Shown in pieces: positions 56,331-64,000 of a stretch of DNA of 64,000 nucleotides. This DNA is from Tipula vernalis (taxonomy: Eukaryota > Arthropoda > Insecta > Diptera > Tipulidae). Location: contig OY282560.1 in the NCBI GenBank assembly GCA_958295665.1, positions 49,910,333 to 49,974,332 of the forward strand, in the 5' to 3' direction. A program made the position numbers and the translations under genes. The notes under the pieces were generated by a model. It saw only the letters and a program-made list of their open reading frames with translations. It ran no database searches and was not told where the DNA came from. Numbering within the stretch: the stretch's first letter is position 1; every line of letters starts with the position of its first letter.

Positions 56331-56361
56331 CAATAGGCTTCAGGATCTGTATTTATTTTGC
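56301..56361 (+). repeat. Aberrant 31-bp repeat inside a family B monomer
   Basis: AATAGGCTTCAGGATC occurs at 56301 and again at 56332, 31 bp later instead of 172. The first part reads GGATCCG and the second GGATCTG, so they come from different monomer types. The join TTTTGCCAATAGGC combines TTTTGCCAACTTGC with CTATCAATAGGC and shares CAA. An out-of-register deletion of 141 bp with 3-bp microhomology explains it. It is the only clear break of monomer register in the left block. Confidence 0.88.
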
Positions 56362-56715
56362 CAACTTGCATTTGGATTGCTCGAATATTTCTAAACATTT
56401 CATAGAAAATTCGATTTTATTGAAAATCAACTGTGCTATAGCCCACAGATTTTGAACGGCAAAAATATAAAATGCTCCGATTACGTTGGTCAATAACTCT
56501 ATCAATAGGCTTCAGGATCCGTATTTATTTTGCCAACTTGCATTTGGATTGCTCGAATATTTCTTAACATTTCATAGAAAATTCGATTTTATTGAAAATC
56601 AACTGTGCTGCCCACAAATTTTGAACGGTAAAAATCTAAAATGCTCCGATTACGTTGGTCAATAGCTCTATCAATAGGCTTTAGGATCTGTATTTATTTT
56701 GCCAACTTGCATTTG

Positions 56716-56719
56716 GATT
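56716..56719. repeat. Target-site duplication, left copy (GATT)
   Basis: The uninterrupted satellite reads CATTTGGATTGCTCG, with GATT once. On the left of the insertion the satellite runs to GGATT. On the right it resumes at GATTGCTCG. The duplicated 4 bp GATT is the footprint of integration. Confidence 0.82.
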
Positions 56720-56731
56720 TGTAACGAAGTG
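56720..56731 (+). repeat. Left terminal inverted repeat of the insertion
   Basis: TGTAACGAAGTG. The reverse complement of the right end is TGTAACGTAGTG, a single mismatch at position 8. Confidence 0.75.
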
Positions 56732-56754
56732 GACAACTCTGTAACTAAGTTGTC
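56732..56754. repeat. Subterminal hairpin and second copy of the terminal word
   Basis: GACAACT (56732-56738) and AGTTGTC (56748-56754) form a perfect 7-bp stem around a 9-nt loop. The loop contains most of a second terminal-type word, TGTAACTAAGTTG (from 56740), exactly 20 bp after the first. This may be a binding site for the protein that mobilises the element. Confidence 0.6.
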
Positions 56755-56759
56755 AAGTT

Positions 56760-57378
56760 TTAAAGCCATCTCCATCCCATTTAACGAAATTAGATGAAAT
56801 TGTAAAGTGAAAACTCTTCGTCATCAGATTGTACTAATACTGGTTCATTGCCTTTGTCGGTCATTTCTTAGCGCGGCTATAGCTCAGGAGTAACGGGGTG
56901 GGATTATCAAAGGTTGAACACAGTCTTGCTAGACCGTTAATTTAATAATTTAAGGTATAGTTTTGTGAAAATGTATGTAATTCTGCAAAGGGGTAAAACA
57001 AATTAAGGAGTCATCACAACCATTGACAGTATTAACAAATACGTAAATATAACTAGGTAAACTGAAACTTTACTCTAAGCTGAAGAATACGGAATAATAT
57101 CAAACCTTGTCGCTTCATCACTCACCTCGGCCTCCCGATGATTTACTTACAATCTCATTATACGAGTATAAACAAAATTCAATTCCATTTCAATTACAAT
57201 ATCAAAACCATAACCGTATTTGTATTTAATTTAAATAATAGATGAAAATTTGAAACATACAAATCAAATGATAAATTTGAGAAAAGTACAAACTATACGG
57301 ATAGACGTATATGCAGATTAATATGAAAACCTGTGCTAATCCTGATCTAAACCTATTAGTTACCTGTTCTAACTTAAT
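56760..57378. other. Left interior of the insertion, no gene recognised
   Basis: Mixed-composition sequence, the least AT-rich part of the element (for example GCGCGGCTATAGCTCAGG near 56871 and CACCTCGGCCTCCCGATG near 57122). Stop codons are frequent in all frames and no RNA gene can be defended. Confidence 0.5.
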
Positions 57379-57484
57379 ACTAAAAAAAATTAAACAATAA
57401 TAAAAGAAAATATAATAAAATAATAATAATAATTATAAAATAATAAAAATATAATAAATGTAAATAAAATAATAATTTATTAAG
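57379..57484. repeat. Low-complexity AAT/TAA-rich tract
   Basis: About 100 bp of irregular TAA/AAT repeats and A-runs (for example AATAATAATAATAATTATAA near 57420). Almost no G or C. Confidence 0.85.
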
Positions 57485-58670
57485 AAAACAAAAGTCTTAT
57501 CTTGTTACTGTGTGTGTTTAAAATGTTGCACGAATATGTTGCAGGTTGACTGTTGAACGAAGAATACATACATTATATTCAATGTTGCATTAACATTCGA
57601 TGAACGAATTTAGTGCAATACGTATTTATGTTGTACGTTAAATATGTATTTTTGATTATTTATTTTAATGTTAATGATTGTATATAATAAATACATAACC
57701 ATTTTTCACCAGGGTAGTGAAACATTTGCTGTGCACAATTTATTTTAGATTTACATATTAGATTTATTTATTAGTTTTAAGTTTTAAATTGAGTTAATTT
57801 TTAATTAAATATATTATGAAATTTTAATTTGTATTGTATTATATTGTATTGTTCTGTTATTTATATATATTTTAATTTATTTATGATTATTTGAAAATTC
57901 ACTTTCACCATTAGATTTACTGATTACGGATTACAGTTATGTTATTTGGATAACTATTTATCACTTAAATCATCAACATTTAATATTTCTTATTACTATT
58001 TCGATCAAATTATATTCACTAAAATGATCATACGATCATAACTGTTTCAAGGAGAAAACAGATGTCCTTGAGACCACGTTCGGAGCACTTTTGCAATTTT
58101 AACTTATATTTTAATTACAACTTAATTAATAACTATCGAATAAATTTAATGAAAAAGTTTATCTTAAACTAAAACATAATTTTTATTATGTTAATTTGTG
58201 TTAAACTGCATATAAGTTCATAACACGATAACATTCACAAATTTGGCGAATATTAGTTATAATTCTAACCGATCGTTTACATAAAAAAAATGCAAATATT
58301 ATAATCAAATGAAATGACTTTTAATTATTAGATTAAGATTATTTATCACAATAATCATCACTTTCCATTAATTTTCACAATAAAAAAAAAAACCCGCAAT
58401 AGTTATTTATAGAACTAATTTAAACTTAATAAACATAAACTTAGATTTTACAGAAAATTCGAGAATTAATTAATCGAACCATATTGATCATAGCAATATA
58501 TCTAATGATCTCCTCGATTCAAAATCCAGTTAAAGACTACTTTCCCAATAAAAAAAAAACAATCCATATCATTTCATCTAATTGCCATAAAATAAACAAA
58601 ATATTAAATAAAATATATTACACACACACCGAGGATGATAACGGAAGAAAATACAGTCTTCAAAAATATT
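57485..58670. other. Right interior of the insertion, AT-rich, no gene recognised
   Basis: Strongly AT-rich, with short irregular repeats such as TTGTATTGTATTATATTG (about 57831). The octamer ATGTTGCA occurs three times within 67 bp (57523, 57536 and 57582). A run of eleven A lies at 58382-58392. No frame longer than 63 codons, and no similarity recognised. Confidence 0.5.
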
Positions 58671-58702
58671 TGTAACTCAGTGGTGGGCAACACTACGTTA
58701 CA
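58671..58702. repeat. Right end: subterminal word and right terminal inverted repeat
   Basis: TGTAACTCAGTG (58671-58682) faces CACTACGTTACA (58691-58702) across 8 nt, so the element's right end is itself an imperfect palindrome with 10 of 12 paired positions. The outer arm pairs with the left terminus of the element at 11 of 12 positions. Both ends therefore carry two copies of the word TGTAACNNAGTK. Confidence 0.75.
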
Positions 58703-58706
58703 GATT
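58703..58706. repeat. Target-site duplication, right copy (GATT)
   Basis: GATT immediately after the right terminus. The satellite then continues GCTCGAATATTTCTAAAC in the register it would have had without the insertion. Confidence 0.82.
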
Positions 58707-59969
58707 GCTCGAATATTTCTAAACATTTCATAGAAAATTCGATTTTATTGAAAATCAACTGTGCTATAGCCCACAGATTTTGAACGGCAAAAATATAAAA
58801 TGCTCCGATTACGTTGGTCAATAACTCTATCAATAGGCTTCAGGATCCGTATTTATTTTACCAACTTGCATTTGGATTGCTCGAATATTTCTAAACATTT
58901 CATAGAAAATTCGATTTTATTGAAAATCAACTGTGCTATATATAGCCCACAGATTTTGAACGGCAAAAATATAAAATGCTCCGATTACGTTGGTCAATAG
59001 CTCTATCAATAGGCTTTAGGATCTGTATTTATTTTGCCAACTTGCATTTGGATTGCTCGAATATTTCTAAACATTTCATAGAAAATTCGATTTTATTGAA
59101 AATCAACTGTGCTGCCCACAGATTTTGAACGGCAAAAATATAAAATGCTCCGATTACGTTGGTCAATAACTCTATCAATAGGCTTCAGGATCCGTATTTA
59201 TTTTGCCAACTTGCATTTGGATTGCTCGAATATTTCTAAACATTTCATAGAAAATTCGATTTTATTGAAAATCAACTGTGCTATAGCCCACAGATTTTGA
59301 ACGGCAAAAATCTAAAATGCTCCAATTACGTTGGTCAATAACTCTATCAATAGGCTTCAGGATCCGTATTTATTTTGCCAACTTGCATTTGGATTGCTCG
59401 AATATTTCTAAACATTTCATAGAAAATTCGATTTTATTGAAAATCAACTGTGCTATAGCCCACAGATTTTGAACGGCAAAAATCTAAAATGCTCCAATTA
59501 CGTTGGTCAATAGCTCTATCAATAGGCTTTAGGATCTGTATTTATTTTGCCAACTTGCATTTGGATTGCTCGAATATTTCTAAACATTTCATAGAAAATT
59601 CGATTTTATTGAAAATCAACTGTGCTATAGCCCACAGATTTTGAACGGCAAAAATCTAAAATGCTCCGATTACGTTGGTCAATAGCTCTATCAATAGGCT
59701 TCAGGATCCGTATTTATTTTGCCAACTTGCATTTGGATTGCTCGAATATTTCTAAACATTTCATAGAAAATTCGATTTTATTGAAAATCAACTGTGCTAT
59801 AGCCCACAGATTTTGAACGGCAAAAATCTAAAATGCTCCAATTACGTTGGTCAATAGCTCTATCAATAGGCTTCAGGATCCGTATTTATTTTGCCAACTT
59901 GCATTTGGATTGCTCGAATATTTCTAAACATTTCATAGAAAATTCGATTTTATTGAAAATCAACTGTGC

Positions 59970-62900
59970 TATATATAGCCCACAGATTTTGAACGGCAAA
60001 AATATAAAATGCTCCGATTACGTTGGTCAATAACTCTATCAATAGGCTTCAGGATCCGTATTTATTTTGCCAACTTGCATTTGGATTGCTCGAATATTTC
60101 TTAACATTTCATAGAAAATTCGATTTTATTGAAAATCAACTGTGCTGCCCACAAATTTTGAACGGTAAAAATATAAAATGCTCCGATTACGTTGGTCAAT
60201 AGCTCTATCAATAGGCTTTAGGATCTGTATATATTTTGCCAACTTGCATTTGGATTGCTCGAATATTTCTAAACATTTCATAGAAAATTCGATTTTATTG
60301 AAAATCAACTGTGCTATAGCCCACAGATTTTGAACGGCAAAAATATAAAATGCTCCGATTACGTTGGTCAATAACTCTATCAATAGGCTTCAGGATCCGT
60401 ATTTATTTTGCCAACTTGCATTTGGATTGCTCGAATATTTCTAAACATTTCATAGAAAATTCGATTTTATTGAAAATCAACTGTGCTATATATAGCCCAC
60501 AGATTTTGAACGGCAAAAATCTAAAATGCTCCGATTACGTTGGTCAATAGGTCTCTCAATAGGCTTCAGGATCCGTATTTATTTTGCCAACTTGCATTTG
60601 GATTGCTCGAATATTTCTAAACATTTCATAGAAAATTCGATTTTATTGAAAATCAACTGTGCTATAGCCCACAGATTTTGAACGGCAAAAATCTAAAATG
60701 CTCCAATTACGTTGGTCAATAGCTCTATCAATAGGCTTTAGGATCTGTATTTATTTTGCCAACTTGCATTTGGATTGCTCGAATATTTCTAAACATTTCA
60801 TAGAAAATTCGATTTTATTGAAAATCAACTGTGCTATAGCCCACAGATTTTGAACGGCAAAAATCTAAAATGCTCCGATTACGTTGGTCAATAGCTCTAT
60901 CAATAGGCTTCAGGATCCGTATTTATTTTGCCAACTTGCATTTGGATTGCTCGAATATTTCTAAACATTTCATAGAAAATTCGATTTTATTGAAAATCAA
61001 CTGTGCTATAGCCCACAGATTTTGAACGGCAAAAATCTAAAATGCTCCAATTACGTTGGTCAATAGCTCTATCAATAGGCTTTAGGATCTGTATTTATTT
61101 TGCCAACTTGCATTTGGATTGCTCGAATATTTCTAAACATTTCATAGAAAATTCGATTTTATTGAAAATCAACTGTGCTATAGCCCACAGATTTTGAACG
61201 GCAAAAATCTAAAATGCTCCAATTACGTTGGTCAATAGCTCTATCAATAGGCTTCAGGATCTGTATTTATTTTGCCAACTTGCATTTGGATTGCTCGAAT
61301 ATTTCTAAACATTTCATAGAAAATTCGATTTTATTGAAAATCAACTGTGCTATATATAGCCCACAGATTTTGAACGGCAAAAATATAAAATGATCCGATT
61401 ACGTTGGTCAATAACTCTATCAATAGGCTTCAGGATCCGTATTTATTTTGCCAACTTGCATTTGGATTGCTCGAATATTTCTTAACATTTCATAGAAAAT
61501 TCGATTTTATTGAAAATCAACTGTGCTGCCCACAAATTTTGAACGGTAAAAATATAAAATGCTCCGATTACGTTGGTCAATAGCTCTATCAATAGGCTTT
61601 AGGATCTGTATTTATTTTGCCAACTTGCATTTGGATTGCTCGAAAATTTCTAAACATTTCATAGAAAATTCGATTTTATTGAAAATCAACTGTGCTATAG
61701 CCCACAGATTTTGAACGGCAAAAATATAAAATGCTCCGATTACGTTGGTCAATAACTCTATCAATAGGCTTCAGGATCCGTATTTATTTTGCCAACTTGC
61801 ATTTGGATTGCTCGAATATTTCTAAACATTTCATAGAAAATTCGATTTTATTGAAAATCAACTGTGCTATATATAGCCCACAGATTTTGAACGGCAAAAA
61901 TATAAAATGCTCCGATTACGTTGGTCAATAGCTCTATCAATAGGCTTTAGGATCTGTATTTATTTTGCCAACTTGCATTTGGATTGCTCGAATATTTCTA
62001 AACATTTCATAGAAAATTCGATTTTATTGAAAATCAACTGTGCTATAGCCCACAGATTTTGAACGGCAAAAATATAAAATGCTCCAATTACGTTGGTCAA
62101 TAGCTCTATCAATAGGCTTTAGGATCTGTATTTATTTTGCCAACTTGCATTTGGATTGCTCGAATATTTCTAAACATTTCATAGAAAATTCGATTTTATT
62201 GAAAATCAACTGTGCTATAGCCCACAGATTTTGAACGGCAAAAATCTAAAATGCTCCGATTACGTTGGTCAATAGCTCTATCAATAGGCTTCAGGATCTG
62301 TATTTATTTTGCCAACTTGCATTTGGATTGCTCGAATATTTCTAAACATTTCATAGAAAATTCGATTTTATTGAAAATCAACTGTGCTATAGCCCACAGA
62401 TTTTGAACGGCAAAAATCTAAAATGCTCCGATTACGTTGGTCAATAGCTCTATCAATAGGCTTCAGGATCCGTATTTATTTTGCCAACTTGCATTTGGAT
62501 TGCTCGAATATTTCTAAACATTTCATAGAAAATTCGATTTTATTGAAAATCAACTGTGCTATAGCCCACAGATTTTGAACGGCAAAAATCTAAAATGCTC
62601 CAATTACGTTGGTCAATAGCTCTATCAATAGGCTTCAGGATCTGTATTTATTTTGCCAACTTGCATTTGGATTGCTCGAATATTTCTAAACATTTCATAG
62701 AAAATTCGATTTTATTGAAAATCAACTGTGCTATAGCCCACAGATTTTGAACGGCAAAAATCTAAAATGCTCCGATTACGTTGGTCAATAGCTCTATCAA
62801 TAGGCTTCAGGATCCGTATTTATTTTGCCAACTTGCATTTGGATTGCTCGAATATTTCTAAACATTTCATAGAAAATTCGATTTTATTGAAAATCAACTG

Positions 62901-63997
62901 TGCTATAGCCCACAGATTTTGAACGGCAAAAATCTAAAATGCTCCAATTACGTTGGTCAATAGCTCTATCAATAGGCTTCAGGATCTGTATTTATTTTGC
63001 CAACTTGCATTTGGATTGCTCGAATATTTCTAAACATTTCATAGAAAATTCGATTTTATTGAAAATCAACTGTGCTATATATAGCCCACAGATTTTGAAC
63101 GGCAAAAATATAAAATGCTCCGATTACGTTGGTCAATAACTCTATCAATAGGCTTCAGGATCCGTATTTATTTTGCCAACTTGCATTTGGATTGCTCGAA
63201 TATTTCTTAACATTTCATAGAAAATTCGATTTTATTGAAAATCAACTGTGCTGCCCACAAATTTTGAACGGTAAAAATATAAAATGCTCCGATTACGTTG
63301 GTCAATAGCTCTATCAATAGGCTTTAGGATCTGTATATATTTTGCCAACTTGCATTTGGATTGCTCGAATATTTCTAAACATTTCATAGAAAATTCGATT
63401 TTATTGAAAATCAACTGTGCTATAGCCCACAGATTTTGAACGGCAAAAATATAAAATGCTCCGATTACGTTGGTCAATAGGTCTATCAATAGGCTTCAGG
63501 ATCCGTATTTATTTTGCCAACTTGCATTTGGATTGCTCGAATATTTCTTAACATTTCATAGAAAATTCGATTTTATTGAAAATCAACTGTGCTGCCCACA
63601 AATTTTGAACGGTAAAAATATAAAATGCTCCGATTACGTTGGTCAATAGCTCTATCAATAGGCTTTAGGATCTGTATTTATTTTGCCAACTTGCATTTGG
63701 ATTGCTCGAAAATTTCTAAACATTTCATAGAAAATTCGATTTTATTGAAAATCAACTGTGCTATAGCCCACAGATTTTGAACGGCAAAAATATAAAATGC
63801 TCCGATTACGTTGGTCAATAACTCTATCAATAGGCTTCAGGATCCGTATTTATTTTGCCAACTTGCATTTGGATTGCTCGAATATTTCTAAACATTTCAT
63901 AGAAAATTCGATTTTATTGAAAATCAACTGTGCTATATATAGCCCACAGATTTTGAACGGCAAAAATATAAAATGCTCCAATTACGTTGGTCAATAG
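59970..63997 (+). repeat. Family B 3106-bp higher-order repeat in the right block
   Basis: The run around 60126-60383 is repeated at 63232-63489. It includes a private CTGTATATATTTTG change (normally CTGTATTTATTTTG) at about 60228 and 63334. Another private change, CTCGAAAATTTC, occurs at about 61642 and 63708 (2066 bp). The recurring local order is a 176-bp unit, a unit with TTCTTAAC, then a 169-bp unit. Confidence 0.8.
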
Positions 63998-64000
63998 CTC

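Larger units (their letters stand above)
7926..56719 (+). repeat. Satellite family B tandem array (172-bp monomer), left block
   Basis: About 284 head-to-tail monomers over 48.8 kb, all in the same orientation as family A. Using TCATAG as start, units begin at 7926, 8098, 8270 and so on at 172 bp. The unit contains TTCGATTTTATTG, CTGTGCTATAGCCCACAG, TTTTGAACGGCAAAAAT, GCTCCRATTACGTTGG, CTCTATCAATAGG, GGATCYGTATTTATTTTG and TTGGATTGCTCGAATATT. Most variation is a handful of two-state sites: ATATAAA or ATCTAAA, CCGATT or CCAATT, AATAACTC or AATAGCTC, CTTCAGG or CTTTAGG, GGATCCG or GGATCTG, TTCTAAAC or TTCTTAAC. Their combinations label monomer types. No gene, RNA gene or non-satellite sequence was seen inside. 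All open frames of 60-66 codons are monomer frames. Confidence 0.97.
56720..58702. mobile_element. 1983-bp AT-rich non-coding insertion with terminal inverted repeats
   Basis: Unique, strongly AT-rich sequence that breaks a family B monomer. It begins TGTAACGAAGTG and ends CACTACGTTACA, inverted repeats matching at 11 of 12 positions, and is flanked by GATT on both sides. Further copies of the terminal word lie just inside each end. No long open frame, transposase, integrase or reverse-transcriptase motif is visible. The longest frame is 63 codons of AT-rich sequence. Most likely a non-autonomous DNA transposon. TG...CA ends and a 4-bp duplication would also fit a solo LTR, but the long shared terminal word favours the former. 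The superfamily cannot be named from this sequence. Confidence 0.75.
58703..64000 (+). repeat. Satellite family B tandem array, right block
   Basis: About 31 monomers in the same orientation as the left block, open at the window end. It is unusually rich in 176-bp monomers (GCTATATATAGCC at about 58936, 59967, 60487, 61350, 61867, 63075 and 63933). The left block has only six of these in 48.8 kb. Short 169-bp monomers lie near 59112, 60144, 61525, 63252 and 63592. The right block's short monomers often read ACGGTAAAAATATAAA, whereas those of the left block read ACGGTAAAAATCTAAA. No gene. Confidence 0.95.

Noticed and set aside
7926..56719. Primate alpha satellite, because of the 171-172 bp period
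   Set aside because: The length is similar, but the sequence does not resemble alpha satellite and no CENP-B box (TTCG....A..CGGG) is present. TTCGATTTTATTGAAAA fails the required positions.
56871..56925. tRNA-like A box (TATAGCTCAGG) and weak B box (AGGTTGAAC), suggesting a tRNA gene or SINE head
   Set aside because: The boxes are only about 31 bp apart, too close for a tRNA. The B box lacks the expected GGTTCGA core, and no acceptor stem can be drawn.
58484..58675. 63-codon plus-strand frame inside the insertion
   Set aside because: The product is dominated by Ile, Lys and Asn, as expected from AT-rich noncoding DNA. There is no recognised motif, and it runs into the element's right end. 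Length is within chance for this composition.
58677..58696. CAGTGGTGGGCAAC near the right end, resembling a hAT transposon terminus
   Set aside because: No matching inverse (GTTGCCCACC) was seen at the other end, and no 8-bp target duplication fits. The TGTAAC ends with the GATT duplication explain both boundaries better.
60126..60383. 85-codon minus-strand frame, repeated at 63232-63489
   Set aside because: It is the reverse complement of one and a half B monomers, made slightly longer by the private TATATATTTTG change and a short monomer. The second occurrence is the 3106-bp duplicate, not independent support.
9027..63997. Many near-identical open frames of 60-66 codons on the plus strand across the B array
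   Set aside because: They are the same satellite monomer read in one frame. The unit of 172 bp is not a multiple of three, so the frame cannot persist, and frames appear or vanish with the 3- and 4-bp hotspot variants. No start context or domain supports translation.
1..64000. CRISPR array
   Set aside because: There are no spacers. Whole 172-182 bp units repeat, and the variation is substitutions in homologous positions.
1..64000. Assembly collapse or artificial expansion of the repeats
   Set aside because: Cannot be excluded from sequence alone, but private variants at many scales and imperfect duplicates argue against simple copy errors. Kept only as a caution on exact copy numbers.

Overview
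The window is almost entirely tandemly repeated satellite DNA and contains no convincing gene. Two related satellite families fill about 62 kb of the 64 kb. The only non-repetitive sequence is a roughly 2 kb AT-rich insertion near the right end. This organisation (hundreds of near-identical monomers of 172-182 bp, nested higher-order repeats, a transposable-element-like insertion with a clean target-site duplication) indicates a eukaryotic nuclear genome, from centromeric or pericentromeric heterochromatin or another large satellite block. Nothing in the sequence identifies the species. An AT-rich invertebrate, such as an insect, is a guess.

Layout. (1) 1-7925: satellite family A, 43 full monomers of 182 bp plus one truncated monomer. 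The first 5.6 kb carry a 12-monomer higher-order repeat (about 2184 bp, starting at 1, 2185 and 4368). The last 1.4 kb is irregular, with a 364-bp dimer pattern. (2) 7926-56719: satellite family B, about 284 monomers, basic unit 172 bp, with length variants of 169, 174 and 176 bp that all change at one hotspot. Several generations of segmental duplication can be traced through private variants, with offsets of 344, 516, 693, 857, 860, 1545, 1889, 2058, 2061, 2405, 2574, 3265, 3600 and 6873 bp. (3) 56720-58702: a 1983-bp AT-rich insertion with imperfect 12-bp terminal inverted repeats, a 4-bp target duplication (GATT) and no coding capacity that I can see. It is probably a non-autonomous DNA transposon, less likely a solo LTR. 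(4) 58703-64000: family B resumes exactly where the inserted element broke the monomer, and runs off the window.

Families A and B are homologous. They align over both flanks of the monomer. The 10-bp length difference lies in one replaced central segment, about 34 bp in A and 24 bp in B. They meet once, at an abrupt junction at 7925/7926. The short open reading frames of 60-85 codons found across the window are by-products of the satellite monomers. Neither 172 nor 182 is a multiple of three, so no frame can stay open through successive monomers.
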